From positions 29,972,427-30,036,426 of the forward strand of contig OX442315.1 in NCBI GenBank assembly GCA_949358305.1: a stretch of 64,000 nt of DNA, read 5' to 3'. Below are positions 23,895 to 36,581 of this stretch, piece after piece. Within the stretch, counting starts at the first letter, position 1. Every line of letters begins with the position of its first letter. The notes below the pieces were generated by a model. The model made no database searches. It saw nothing but the letters and a program-made list of their open reading frames with translations, and was not told the origin of the DNA. This DNA is from Strigamia acuminata. Lineage: Eukaryota > Arthropoda > Chilopoda > Geophilomorpha > Linotaeniidae. The translations under genes were made by a program, and so were the position numbers.

Positions 23895-26249
23895 TTACTC
23901 AACCCTTGCGATTAAGATCATCATTATGACACCGCCTATCACGGCAATGCCTTCCTGAATAGACAGCCACAATTGACTGTCTTTAAGCAGCTCTGGGATC
24001 ACCGATACCGTTGCTATGTAAATAAAACCGCCAGCGGTAAAAGCTAAGACCCACGATGTTGCTAATTCACCAATTCCTTCGGCCAATAAGCTACAAATTG
24101 TTCCTGTTAGTGCACCAATCGCAGTGACCAATTGAAGAAGTATTGCCTAGAAAATGAAATTGAATGCAATTAAATCATTTAATTTTTGTTTTGTTTTTAA
24201 AATTGTTTTATTTACATTGCGACGGCTTAGTCCAGATTGAAGAAGAATAGCAAAGTCTCCAATTTCGTGCGGAATTTCATGGAAGATGACAGTAACGGTG
24301 GTAATGACACCAATTCCTCGTCCAGCCAAAAAAGAAGCTCCGATCGCCATCCCATCGGTAAAATTATGAATAAAATCAGCAACTAAATTTAGGTAACCGG
24401 CTACTTTAATTTCATGCGTTGGATGGAGTCCTGGAAGAAAAAGAAAATTATTTAATCACTCAAAAATGACAGTTGTTGTTTTAAAACAACAAAAACCAAA
24501 CTTTTCATCATACACCATTCAATCACAAATTCAAACTAAAAAATATATATATATATACCGGTATATTAAAAAAAAATACTTTAAAAATTTTAAAATAATA
24601 AAAAAAATTATTTCTACAATTTTTTAATGTCTGTACGATGTTTGCGGGAGAAGCAAATACAAACAAACAGCTGGTACACATCTGCAGCTCTATTAGTCGA
24701 GCCTCTTTATTGCTGTGATAACATTAATGTATTTTAACACCTGTAGGAAATTTATTTAAAAACCGATTTCAATAATAATAATACGGTATATAAAAAAAAA
24801 GTCAAAAATAACTGCGAAATATTAGAGCATAAAGTGCCTTTCGGGTATCCACAGAATATCCAAAAAGCCAAAACAACATCCTTAGAATGACCAGACGTCC
24901 CAGTTATGAAAGATTTTGTCAAAATAAAAAAATATATTTGAACATTTCTATGACATTTTAATGAAATAAACAAATCAAGTTTTTTTCATAAATTATTTCC
25001 TCCCAGGAATTTAACCTCGTGCGTATGCTTCATCAAATGCAGTTGCTAAAGCATACTCTGGCCCCACAACACAACACTGGTGATCACCACCAGATTTCAC
25101 TGTAATCCAAACCATGAAAATGCATCGATTTAATTACCGCGTTCTATTGACAAAACCCAAATTTACACTGCGTACTAACAGAGCCCCGCGTACAATAAAA
25201 ATTCACGGTACCATAGTTTATAATCTTTTTTGTGCCTGGAGTTAACTTAACATTAACTTCGAGACATTGGTGATCCGTTACTGATTGATGAGCCCATCAA
25301 TTTGTTTGTTAAGTTTTAAATAGCTCGTGTTTTGTTCAGTTAATACGGCAAGGAAAAATTACTATAAAAACCTTAGCAGAAACAGACCATTGAAAAACTG
25401 AAAAATCAAGATTCATATACTTTTACATTTACATTTACCATCCGATCTTATTCTTTTCCTCGGCGAGTCTCCCGAAGCATCGAGATAGTCCTCATCTGAT
25501 ACGTTGTCAGAATAATGTATTTTAGAAGGTGGATCAATAAATTTGACTTCCGGTTTCTTCCTACCACTTTCGGAGGAATTAAGAAGCGGGCGCACATGAT
25601 GTTCCGCTTGAGCAATCCTTAAAGCTTTTTCCACCATTAAAAATACACCGATTCCAAACAAAACCCATAAACCAACACTTATGTCGTGACTGCTCTCAAT
25701 CTCGTGGCTGTGCCCATGTCTAAACTTGCCATTGTCTGCATTTGCACTTGCAACATTTGCCGCGATGTTCGCATGGGGAATTAAATGCAAAAATGCATCA
25801 CCCAATAATCCCCCGGACGCAAAACTAAGTAAAACCTTGAGCAGATTCGCATGTTCGGCAGATCCATCTACTGGAACCACGAAAAGTACAAGAAAGGGCA
25901 CGAAACTAACGAATAGCGTTGCTCCTAAAGCTTGAAGTATCAAACCAAAGCCAAGTCGGGAACCAGTAGTTCGTTGCGGCCATTGGCGAAATTTTGAATT
26001 TCCGCGCGGTTCCGGGGATGCCCAGCTTAGCTTTTCACTGTGGTGGGCGTGTCCGGTTTCTCTTGAGCGGACGTGCGAGTGCAGCTCCTCGTCGTTCGCC
26101 TCCCGCGAATATTTAAACTGTGGTGGGTATTCGTCTCCGTCATGAGGATGTCCATGACCGTGGCAATTTACGAGTCTTAGAAAAGTAATGGAAAATATCA
26201 AACATATACAGAACTTATATTTTCTGAATACGCCATTATATATCATCAT
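23895..26249 (-). CDS. ZIP7/Catsup-type zinc transporter, copy B (His-poor)
   Basis: Three exons (26249-25439, 24430-24216, 24146-23895) give 425 residues. All intron positions match copy A. The membrane core is highly similar, including HNFTDG (about 292) and HEIPHE (about 321), so transport chemistry should be kept. The soluble His clusters are reduced: the first run has lost most His, the central loop keeps only HGHSH, and the third cluster has only HH. Intron 1 has grown to about 1 kb. This is a tandem duplicate that has diverged in its metal-binding loops; function as a ZIP7-type ER/Golgi zinc exporter is inferred. Confidence 0.92.
24431..25438. other. Long first intron of ZIP copy B
   Basis: About 1 kb, unlike the roughly 70-bp counterpart in copy A. 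It has a short TA microsatellite (about 24543-24556) and no element termini that I could define. No exon was recognised. Confidence 0.5.
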
Positions 26250-26578
26250 TGCGATCTTATGAATAATTTAGAAATTATCTAAACCGTTGATCGGCAATGC
26301 GAATGTAATGAAGGCCTCCGGACCGGAATAAGTCATATTTAAGAACAATTCATCAGATAATAACGACATCTGTTGACGTATTTTTTTTTTACTAAATAAC
26401 AACAAACTATTGGATATTTTTTTAAAATTCATTTAATCATCCCGTATCGTTTTTTTTTAACAAATTCACGAGCATACATTCATTTTTTAAGTATTGTAGC
26501 TGCATAAAACTCTTGCCAAACACCGGACTTTCCTTAAAAACCCATTTACAACGATAAAAATAATAATTTTTAAAATAA
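26250..26578. other. Spacer between POMT2 3' end and ZIP copy B 5' end
   Basis: AT-rich, 329 bp. Nothing beyond expected untranslated and promoter sequence was recognised. Confidence 0.45.
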
Positions 26579-29500
26579 TTATGGCTTGTGGATAATAAAA
26601 TCCCAAGATTCTTTCCACTTTAAGTCGAAAACGTCTTGAGCTTTCAACGGAATGACGCCGTACGATAAAACACTAAACTTTGTGTAAACATAAATAATGC
26701 TCAGAACCCAAATAGCAACTGCTACTTTGAATAAATTCGTGTAATGTGGCGAAGCAAAAAGCCAACTAAAAAAAAAAAAATACATTAATTAAATTTTAAA
26801 ATAACAAATTAACACGATTCGAATTTCCTACCTGACAACTGTATACATGTGGTCAATCATTGCAGCCATTAACAATAGATTGAAGAGAAATGCAGGCAGA
26901 TAATGATGAAGAAACAGTGTACGATCGGCGAAAAAATATGGAAGATAATGAAGCATGTAACCAGCTAAGAATATTTCTCCGCTTTTTCTAAATTTGAGCC
27001 ATATATCTACAATAAGAAATAAATACGTAAGATATTGTGAACAATTCCTTATTGCGCATGTATATACCTGCGGGAATATCGAAGCATTTTCTATGTCGTC
27101 TCAACGAGTAAACAACGAGCAAGAAAATATATAAACAAATGCTTATTGAAGCCGAGTACCAAATGACTAGATTTCCAATTAAGTGTATTTGAGCCTTTAA
27201 AAAAAACAATACTAAATTATCAACCGTCTTATATTGGAATCAAAATATAATTCGTACATTACTCTCTTGGCTGACCCAATAAGCTATGCCACGCGTTAAA
27301 AATGGCCACTCAAAGGGACCCGAGCTGTACATGTGGTCTTGGACATTTTCTTGATTAACCAAAAACATTTTAAACTGAAATATATTTTAAAAATATATTT
27401 AATATGAAATAAATTCCGATTGCAAAATAAAATTCTTGCCTGTAATTCCCAGAGTTTTTCCCAGAACGATAAATGTGTCGGTGCTGTTGGAACAAACTCG
27501 GCCATTCCGAGTTCGCGTTCCCGATCTTTCCTATCCGCATCTATAAAAATAATAGTACAACAAATGTAATTAAACTTTTAAAATAATTAAGAATTACCAT
27601 ACTTTTAGTGTATCTGTGTTCTTCAACGTTCCATATCGTGCTTTCTTGATTAATTACTCGATCGGTTACTACTTCATGCTGATGAAATCCCCAGTCCGGC
27701 AACTGTTTGCCAGTAAACTGCAATTAAAAATTATTTTTTTAAAATTTAATGAGACAAATAAATTATAAAATAATATACAAATTTACTTTGAGGGCTTGCG
27801 TCGAGTTTACATGAATGAGTCTAACTTGAGATTGAATCGTGTGCCACACATCACCTTCACTTTCACGATTTACAATGTCCTAAACGTTTTTATACCGATT
27901 AAAATGATCACAGAATCAGAAATGTACATCGTAATAGCTTACAACTCTCCATAAATTCTGCGCTGGCATGGAAACATTGTAATCAATGTAACAAGAAACT
28001 TCTTGATTTCGTGGTGACATTGGAGCTGCAACATCATGGCTAAGAATTTAAAAATAAAATAAAATAAAATATTTCGTGATAAATAAAATGATATCTTTTT
28101 AATTCACCTGTTTAATGCTCTGCTAGATATGCCGTGAACTAACTGGATGACATCACCATGTTTGATTCTATCTAATGGCTCTGACACAACTAAATCATTT
28201 CTTTTTTTTAAATCAAATAAAACATTTTAAAAAATTATTCATAATTTTATTAGGAAGATTCCTTCGTTACTTTGACAGTCGTTTGACAATCCACCAATTA
28301 TGAACATCTTTGAAGCTATAACACGTGACTTGCTGTTGATGGCTGCTGCCTCGATTGTCCGGATATCGGATAGGATAAACGTGCGGATGTGAATGAAGCC
28401 AGCACGCTCTTCCGTGAGTGTGTCGAAGAGTAATTTGGGAACCGTGGACAATATCCAATGGCTGTCCTTTTGTAATTGATGCTAAACCACCCTATTTTAA
28501 AAAAAAATTTAAATCATTTTCCTTTAAATTTATTATTTCTTTAAATTTATTATTCCTTAAACTAACCTCTAAGCTTGCTTGAAATGCACTTGTCATCACA
28601 TTGTCATGTGGCCCTGCTTTTGTTAATATTGATAAATGTATGTAAAATATGACAATATAAATACACAGTGGAAATATAAAAAGATGAACAAATCGAATGA
28701 TAAAATGCAAAGCCAGTTGAAACTAAGAAAAAACATAAATTGTGTATTGAATTAAAATAAATTTTTGAAATTACAAGCACTATTTACATTGCTGAGTAAA
28801 GGATTTGATACTAATGACCAATAATCACGCACAACCACTCCAATAATAAGTAAAAGCGACCAAACAGCAACATATTTTATGCTGAAATTAAATAACACGT
28901 ATTAGCCAAAAAAAATGTTTGGTTTTTTCATATTTACCAAATAGCGCAAGTGATAGAAATACTCATTAAACTTAGCCAGAAAAACCAATTAATGGAAAAT
29001 GGCCTAAAAAATTAAATAAGAATATTTAAAATAACATTTTAAAAGTTTAAAAACCTTGACTTATAATACCTGTGTTGAAGTTTTCTAAACTTGAGTAAAC
29101 ACAATAAACTGAAAGATGTAAAAAATAATAGAAGACCTTCCATGAGTATAAATCGTGACTGAGTTAGCAATGCAGTATCTAAAAGGAAATTAAAAATCCT
29201 CATAAAAACAAATTTTACATTTAAAAAAAAAATTAATCGCACCAAAAATAATTAAAAGTGCCGCCAAAATTCCAGTAAAATGCTTCAATCCCATCTCGAT
29301 TATAATTTGATAAACAGTTGGAACTAAAAGACTGCCACACAGCGCTGGAATGCAACGAAATGCCCATATTGGAACCAACGGTGCATAACCTACTCAAAGA
29401 ATTCATCATTTAATATTCAAATATTATTTATTACCTGATATTTTAATTTTAACCTTTTCCTATTTGATCAAAATGATAACTTCCGTCATAGCCGCTTAAG

Positions 29501-30118
29501 TATCCCATTAATGCGATTAATTGTTTACCGAGTGGTGGATGGGAATCGAAAAAAAACGTCCGTTTCATATAAAGAGAAGCGTATTTTCCATAATGTAATT
29601 CATCGAACCTAAATAAAAATAACTCAAAATAAATAAATAAATAAATAAATCCGAAAAATCATCATACACGATGCTCCTTGGTTCTTCTAATCGCCACATT
29701 CTTGTAGCCAATGAAATTAGAAACAACAAAACGGCCATTACATCAATCTCTGCATTAATTATAAAAGGCCTAGACGAAATTTCCTTGGCATTCTTTTGGA
29801 AATCTGCTGGCGATGAAATTTCTCCATTCTGAAATAAATAAATAAATTAAAATCAGAAATTCAAATAACCCGTGTCACTTCCTAAGCGAATTTGAATTAA
29901 ATTAAACAGGAAATAACAACGTGAACATAAAAATGGTATTTGCTATATAATATTCTAATTTTCTATTTTTGATAATTACTGGTGACCTCATGTTTCCGAG
30001 GGGTCACGAAGCGCTGCTCTGTTTTTAAATCACTGTCCGATTCCGATAAAGTTGAATTGGTGTCTTTAGTAGTTCGGGTATTGTCACTTTTCTTTGCGTT
30101 CGTTTTATTACCGCCCAT
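26579..30118 (-). CDS. POMT2: Protein O-mannosyltransferase 2
   Basis: Eighteen exons join in frame (30118 to 26579) for 781 residues; human POMT2 has 750. After a polar N-terminus comes the PMT-type membrane domain, with the luminal [10 protein letters not shown] Asp-Glu motif and HPPLGKQL (about residues 100-125). Three MIR-like repeats follow in the luminal loop ([22 protein letters not shown] regions, about 330-560). The C-terminal membrane part contains [23 protein letters not shown]-type sequence. It transfers mannose from dolichol phosphate to Ser/Thr in the ER, acting with POMT1. Intron 27375-27439 is GC-AG. The first donor (GAG|GTCACC) is weak and is the least certain junction. Confidence 0.94.
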
Positions 30119-30786
30119 CGTTGATCAGTTTATGTCTATAAATATAAATAAATCGTGGTACAAATTCTCCATAAAGTCAAGCGTGACGTGGACGAAATCC
30201 AGACGACCCAAACTGTGTTTACAAAATTAAAATTACGTGTAAGGTCTGCTAGCTGCAGGAACATACCTGATCTCAGATTTAACCATCACAGCGCATGCGC
30301 CGCTAACAAAATTGCAAGTTGCATAATCCTTTGGCTAGCTAGTGCAGATTGATGAGTATTATGTGCTAGGGTGTGCGTGCTATCATCCCAGTAAACAAAC
30401 TCTACGGTTTATATCAACCGAAATTTATTTTCAGTTTATTTTTATAATAAACACTAGGTGTTCTTTCAATCGATATAATAAAGACAAACTTCTCATTTTT
30501 TACTCGATTATTCAATTTTATTTTTTTAAATCGTTCCATATTTATTTATAAACTTATTTATTCTGTTTTCATACAAGTTATGACTGTTTGTTCAAAACGT
30601 CTAATTTATGGAGAATTAAAACTGATACATGTATCCTGATGAAACCCGTAATATGTGCAAGTTGCTACGGTTACTAATCAAAACAAAAGTTGAACAAGAT
30701 ACACAGAAGCAAACTCCACTTACTTTGTCATTAGCTAGCGCGTTACTGAGTTAAATGTACGGATAGGCAGTAACCATTTACTAAAA
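30119..30786. promoter_or_regulatory. Divergent promoter region, POMT2 / NEK6-7
   Basis: This 668-bp interval separates the two start codons on opposite strands. It contains the perfect NRF-1-type palindrome GCGCATGCGC at 30291-30300 and a CRE-like GTGACGTGG at about 30183. It also has a possible 5'-untranslated donor for POMT2 (CAG|GTATGT, minus strand) near 30268. Regulation is inferred from motif matches only. Confidence 0.45.
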
Positions 30787-31243
30787 ATGACGGCTTACGA
30801 AGGTGGTGACAGCGAATTATTAGATTTGACAGCAACAGACTCGATTTACGGTTCGTTGAGTAACCTTAAAATTGAAAAGAAAATCGGAAAAGGTCAATTT
30901 AGCGTTGTTTATAAAGCTCGATGTAAACTCGATGGAAAAATTCTAGCTTTGAAAAAAGTTCAGGTAAAAGTTTAATTCAATCAATTGTTTTGTTTTGTAA
31001 AATATGCACTTTATTTTGATTTTATTAACATAGATATTTGAAATGATGGACTCCAAAGCGCGCTTAGACTGCCTCAAAGAAATTAATTTACTACAGGTAA
31101 GCAAAATGACCTATTTTGCGGTTTAATGTAAATAGTGAACACTTTTCGCCGCATGCTACCTGGCTTACTGCATATTACGGTATATTTAGTCCCCTTAAAT
31201 AAAACATATAAAGCTTCACTGCAACGCGCTCTTCTCCAAAGTC

Positions 31244-31279
<36 letters not shown>

Positions 31280-33026
31280 TTTATTATTTTTATTTATTAC
31301 GTGTCCAGAAAGAATTTCTATATCAATATTAATAATTTTTTATAATGAATCCATTTTTGGCCCATTGATTTCTAAGTTAAACTTACCGACGTTCCTAGAA
31401 TTAAAAATATCTTTAAAGTATAAATAACGACAATCAATTAAAAGGGACTAGATTTGTCAGGAAAGTTGACGATGTTGTATTCGAGAAATAATAACCATCC
31501 AATAAGAACGCAACAAAAATAAAATTGATTTCAACTCTTGTAAACACCTAGAAGTAACAAATAATAAAATACAAACGTATATACTAAAAAAATTGAGATT
31601 TCCTGGTAACGGTCACGGTCGTTGATCGACCGTGTTTTAGTTAATATCAAATTATGAAGTTTCTTCCTAAGCTTTATGTTTATTGTCAGTTTCATTTAGT
31701 TTCCATAGTTTCTTCACCAAACCCATTTACCTACTACTGCATTTAATTTATTTAAATTATTGGTCAGGGTCACACAATCCCTGGATTTGTTAATATTAAA
31801 AACTATCGACACAAAATAAGCGATGTCTAAATTGTGAGGGTTTGACATCGGACACGACATAAAGAACAGTTTATCAATATAAGTAAGAAGCTGCCAAGAA
31901 TAATCACACGCAATAACTTGTAGCTAAACCATACAAGTCGAAGTATCGATTTGAAAAACAAAACAAAAATCTATAAATTCACATTTTGTACATATTTATT
32001 TTTATTTTTTTAAGCAACTTAATCATCCAAACGTCATCAAATATCTCGCATCATTTATCGAAGACAATGAATTGAATATAGTTCTGGAATTGGCTGATGC
32101 TGGGGATCTCTCTCGAATGATACGGGTATAATGCAAATTTCAGGAACTCTAATTAGTATTACACATTTTGGTTTAATTGCAGCATTTTAAGAAACAAAAT
32201 CGACTTATTCCTGAAAGAACAATTTGGAAATATTTTGTCCAACTTTGCAGTGCTTTGGAACACATGCATTCGAAGCGAGTAATGCATCGAGGTATGAAAA
32301 ATTGAAAATTATTCACACAATTAATATTTTCCCTATTTTTAAGAATTATTTTTCTTTTTAAATCCAGATATTAAACCAGCCAATGTTTTCATAACAGCAG
32401 AAGGTGTCGTAAAACTTGGGGATCTTGGTTTGGGTCGGTTTTTCAGTTCAAAAACAACAGCAGCTCATTCTCTGGGTAAAATACTAAAGTTTAAGTTCAC
32501 AACGAAAATAATTAAAGTAATAAATAATATTTGCTTCAAGTCGGGACGCCATATTACATGTCACCTGAAAGGATCCACGAACACGGTTATAATTTTAAAT
32601 CTGATATCTGGTCCCTCGGGTGCCTTTTATACGAAGTACGAGAACTAATATAAATAAATAATGTTACTAACGACTCTCGCGTATTGCAGATGGCCGCATT
32701 ACAATCTCCATTTTATGGAGATAAGATGAATTTGTATTCACTTTGCAAAAAAATTGAACAGTGTGATTATCCACCGTTACCATCTGATTACTATTCTCAA
32801 GAGGTTCGATTGAAATTGTGCATCCATTTTAAATATTCTAACAACGTTAATTTAATTATTTTTCTAGCTACGCGATACGGTTGCTGCTTGCATCAATTCC
32901 GATCCAGATAAAAGACCCGACATCAATTACGTGTACGGATTGGCAAAAGAAATGCAAGAGAAAATGGTTGCTCCCGGTTCAGCAGCTTCGGTTTCTTCAT
33001 ACGTACCACGAGCTAGTTCAAGTTAA
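30787..33026 (+). CDS. NIMA-related kinase NEK6/NEK7
   Basis: Eight exons (30787-30963, 31034-31096, 32015-32125, 32183-32291, 32368-32475, 32541-32635, 32690-32803, 32868-33026) give 311 residues, the size of NEK6/7. The kinase domain fills residues about 30-300. It has glycine loop [11 protein letters not shown], the catalytic HRDIKPAN, and the NEK6/7-specific DLG instead of DFG in [12 protein letters not shown]. The activation segment is [13 protein letters not shown]. There is no long regulatory tail, as in NEK6/7. The family acts in mitotic spindle assembly downstream of NEK9 and, for NEK7, in inflammasome biology in vertebrates. One copy here probably represents the pre-duplication NEK6/7 gene. 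Confidence 0.96.
31097..32014. other. Long intron 2 of the NEK gene
   Basis: 918 bp, far above the local median. It contains an (ATT)n microsatellite at 31244-31290 and a small perfect hairpin (ACGGTCG/CGACCGT) near 31610-31635. No transposon termini or exon were recognised. Confidence 0.5.
31244..31290. repeat. (ATT)n microsatellite
   Basis: About 12 uninterrupted trinucleotide units followed by an interrupted tail, in the NEK intron. Confidence 0.95.
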
Positions 33027-33264
33027 AAAAAAAAAGTTCCAATTTTCGCATTGCTGTTTTTGTTTTACAAATTTTGTATGAGCGTCAGACGTAACTTAAG
33101 ATTTCTTTGTTTTATTAATTAAAATAAAATATGTCGTGCTTCTATTCCTTTTAACTGGTGTATTATGTTAACAAAATAAACTTTCGTTTCCATTGTAACT
33201 CTTTTTTTATTCAAATCAGAATGGAATAAATCATGTGTCAATAGCAAAAGTGAAATTTTAAATT

Positions 33265-34601
33265 TTAAGCTGAAGTGTCCATCGCTTCTGGAAGCAGCTT
33301 TTTCACTGCAATTTGTTCTACATCTAACGGAATAATTTTAGTTGAACGAACAGCAGTAGTTCCAGGGTTGTATCGATATTTTCCCTGCCTAATTTCATTT
33401 AAAAAATAATTTAAAAAAAGCATTCAATTAATTCGGTTCATATCAATCACAACAAATCTTAAACTTACTTGACTCCCTTTTTATTACACTCTTCGTACGG
33501 ACGAATAAAGTCGACTTTATCTCGTGTGATTACGCAAATATCCACATTGCTTCCCGAGCCCAGATCATTAAAAATACCACCAGCAATAGCTTCACGCATC
33601 AAATCTTTAGCGTCTTGCAACTAAACCAATCACCCAATTATTTTTACATTCAAATCTAGATGAAAGAAGATAAATCATCGATTGTTTCATTACCTCCATT
33701 TCGGGTTTCCATCCCTGTTCCATCATAGCCATAGCAGCTAGCGATCCCGAGCCCATTGTAACGAATGGCAATTTGTCGCTCGAACCATGTGGGAAAATGC
33801 AATATAAATGCGGGCCGCTTCTGTCAACGCCACCCAAAACTAGAGCAGCTCCAATAAATCCTTGGTATCTAAAATTAAAGATACAAAAATTAGTCCGGAA
33901 TGTTAATTTAATGTTTAAACAATATTCAGTACCGAAATAGCATTTGTTTTAGCAAGCGGTTTGCCGCCACTACGGGTACAGTTCTTCCAGTAGCCAAACG
34001 ATGTAATTCCAATTGCGAAGAAATCATTTGAGTTGTCATTTCGGTATCGCCGGCTGTTCCAGCGCCGCAGCAACTAATTGAATAAAAATTCATTTATTAC
34101 TCGTATTATTGGCTCATATCTTTCCGTTTACTTACTACATATTTGGCGCGAGGTAATGGATCTTGGAGCAATTTTTGTCCGCGACTATATTGCCGTCAGT
34201 TGCTCGTGTATCTGCACCAAGTATAACTCCATCCTGGCACAAGAATTCGCAGTTTTTATCATTTGTAATTATCTCGGATTTGAATAATTACCTTAAATAT
34301 CAACCCGGCGATTGTTGTGCCGGTTTTTCGAGCTTTGGGAGTTGTCAATCCGAGTTTCTCTTCTAAAATATTATTCCTTTTGAGAAATAAACAACAAAAT
34401 ATTATTTTTAAATTTTTGCCTAGTCATTGTCTCCAAACTTGATGAAGATTTGATTCTACTAGCACCTCTAAGTAAAATTTATTCTTATTTAATTAATTAA
34501 GCATAATAAAACGCTTGTAATTTTTGAATACTTTCGGTAACTTACCTCCCACAATTATCAAACTTGAAACCAGTAGATGTAGAAGACAGCAAGGCCTCCA
34601 T
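33265..34601 (-). CDS. PSMB7: 20S proteasome subunit beta type-7 (beta2, trypsin-like)
   Basis: Eight exons (34601-34546, 34467-34420, 34376-34292, 34233-34136, 34073-33933, 33868-33694, 33620-33469, 33388-33265) give 292 residues. A propeptide of about 54 residues, somewhat longer than in human, precedes the autocleavage site TG|TTIAG, leaving catalytic Thr55. GADTRAT and [12 protein letters not shown] carry the conserved active-site Asp and Lys. GSGSLAAMA is the typical Ser-Gly segment. The C-terminal arm extends beyond the core as in beta2. It supplies the trypsin-like activity of the proteasome core. Intron 2 (34377-34419, 43 bp) has a GC donor; no GT site restores the frame. Confidence 0.96.
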
Positions 34602-34814
34602 TTTGCAAGTAAATTGTGGGTAACACTAAAAGCGGAAATTAGATCAGCAGAAACTGTTGGGTACTACAAAAAGGTGTATGCTCGATATTATACGTGAGTT
34701 GTGAAAACCAGCATTTCATAACTCTACTAGAAACAGAAATTGTATAAAAATCTATCTTTTATTCAAAATATTTATAATTATATAGACAACAAGAATGAAA
34801 ATCTTCAATTCGTA

Positions 34815-35309
34815 TTAAATTTCTTTCGATTTCTGTATTAATTTTACTATTTCAGGTGGAAATTTTTTAACATTTAATTTAGCACAGCTGATGCAGAATC
34901 GATTGACATAGAAAATACTGCATTCCTAAAAAAAATAAAAAAAATAGAGTGATTAATAATTTAAAAAATAAAACGAAACACGCTATACAAAAGTTACACT
35001 ACATTTTTCTGACAAACGTCTTTTCGGCAAACATTACACTTCGAGCCAAGTAGCAAAAAAAGTGCTTGGTCCTTTGGCGATAACAAATCACGAGCGACGT
35101 AAGACTCATCACTAAATCTAAAAAAATTAAAAAATTAAAAATAAAAATCACAATTTATTCGACGCATTTAATAAAGCCTACATGAAATGTCGAGCAAAAG
35201 GTGGATTGGTTCCGTAATAGTGGTATCTCTCATGTAAATCACAAGTTGAACACTGGAACATTCCTCCTTGATCTTTTTTGTCTTCGCTTTTACTAGTTGA
35301 AGCCGCCAT
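34815..35309 (-). CDS. CDPF1: Cysteine-rich DPF motif domain protein 1 (CDPF1)
   Basis: Three exons (35309-35182, 35117-35003, 34925-34815) encode 117 residues, the normal size for this family. The protein is a single domain with CSTC (about 20-23), YHYYGTNPPF, a DESYVARD segment, CNVC (about 71-74), VCQKNVECSIFY and RFCISC. The paired cysteines suggest one or two structural zinc sites. The biochemical role of CDPF1 is unknown, so none is proposed. It lies between PSMB7 and NDUFAF5, all on the minus strand, with short spacers. Confidence 0.9.
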
Positions 35310-35543
35310 TTCTACAAAAAATAAAATTTAGTCAATCTAATTACACATGTGCGTGTTCAATAATGCGTACAAATAAATTATTTAACCTGCAAAATAAACA
35401 TTAATTTCCACATATCTATCTTCAATCATCTAAATGTCGTTGTTGATTAATGAAAACATTATTCAGACTATTCCAATTTTATTCCTAAGTACGTATAGTC
35501 ACGCATATTTAAAAACAAAACAAAAAAAACCTTTTTGGCACAA

Positions 35544-36581
35544 CTACAATTTTTCATCCTTCTTGTTTTGTTTCAATTTATCTAATTTGTACAAATCCTT
35601 TAAAGACACATCCCCCGATCCCCTGGGTGCAGGTTTCGGTTGTGACGGATCCGGTTTCCACCCGATCATAAACAAAATTTGAAAAGTCGCCGGTATGGAG
35701 CCGTCCTTTTTCCCGTACATATTCTTATAAATAGAAGCAGCAGCTAGAATAACATCTCGATTCAAATGCAACTTTCTATTCCACGCACAATTACTTTCGC
35801 CCATTCCTTTCAAATCGAACATCAACTCCATTAAGCTCGGATAACCGACTTTGAACTGATCCAAATCCATCGTGAGCATCCTGAATCCCGCACGATTTAA
35901 CAAATTTCCCAAATCTCTCACATCGGTAAAAGGGGAAACATGAGGCGCAAACCCTCCTTGCCGTTCCAACTCGGCCAACTGAAGGGAACACCTAAGTTCG
36001 TACAACGTCTCTCCACCAAACATGGCGCCTATAAAAGCCGCATCGTTTTTCAGCACTCTGTAAATTTCCTTGAAAGTTCCTGGTAAATTGTTGACCCAAT
36101 GAAGACACAAACTGCTGAAAACCAAGTCTAACGAGTTGTCTTCGAATGGGAGAGTAAGCTCTTCGTCTACGACCTTTTTCACTGTTTTTACGCTCGGTGA
36201 GGTAGCGCTGGATTCTAAAATTGTAGAACTGACATCACATTGCGCGATTTCACCGATGAAATCGTCTTGGATGTGTTTGGTAACGAATCCTTTGCCGCAG
36301 CCCAATTCCATCGCGAGTGGAAATGTACGTTTCACGTCGAATATCCTATCGGCAACTCTGTACCCAACTTCTTCTTTGATATAATCGTACACGGAAGAAT
36401 CTTCCATCATTAAAGCTCGCTCTCGTTGAAGTTGTTTAGCGGAACGGTCAAACACATTCATGATTGTTTCTGGTCTATTGCGTTGATAAATCTGGTTTTG
36501 CCGACTCAAATACCGAATAAAATTCCTTCCAAGACACGTGCTTAACGGCTGAAAATACTTCATTTTGAAATTAACAAACAC
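35544..36581 (-). CDS. NDUFAF5: Complex I assembly factor NDUFAF5 (arginine hydroxylase)
   Basis: A single uninterrupted frame of 345 residues equals the human length. A basic, Ser/Arg-rich N-terminus fits a mitochondrial presequence. The class I methyltransferase-like fold shows ELGCGKG (about 92-98) for S-adenosylmethionine, LHWVNNLPG, FIGAMFGGETLYELRCSLQ and MGESNCAWNRK, all hallmarks of the family. In animals it hydroxylates an arginine of NDUFS7 during complex I assembly. An alternative start at residue 7 would give 339 residues. The lack of introns among intron-rich neighbours is unusual but the frame is intact, so it appears functional. Confidence 0.95.
   Translation of the reverse strand: MFVNFKMKYFQPLSTCLGRNFIRYLSRQNQIYQRNRPETIMNVFDRSAKQLQRERALMMEDSSVYDYIKEEVGYRVADRIFDVKRTFPLAMELGCGKGFVTKHIQDDFIGEIAQCDVSSTILESSATSPSVKTVKKVVDEELTLPFEDNSLDLVFSSLCLHWVNNLPGTFKEIYRVLKNDAAFIGAMFGGETLYELRCSLQLAELERQGGFAPHVSPFTDVRDLGNLLNRAGFRMLTMDLDQFKVGYPSLMELMFDLKGMGESNCAWNRKLHLNRDVILAAASIYKNMYGKKDGSIPATFQILFMIGWKPDPSQPKPAPRGSGDVSLKDLYKLDKLKQNKKDEKL

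Noticed and set aside
26579-30118. Assignment as POMT1 rather than POMT2
   Set aside because: The [20 protein letters not shown]-like and C-terminal WKESWDF segments fit POMT2 better; a phylogeny would settle it.
35544-36581. NDUFAF5 as a processed pseudogene because it lacks introns
   Set aside because: The frame is intact over the full family length with catalytic motifs conserved.
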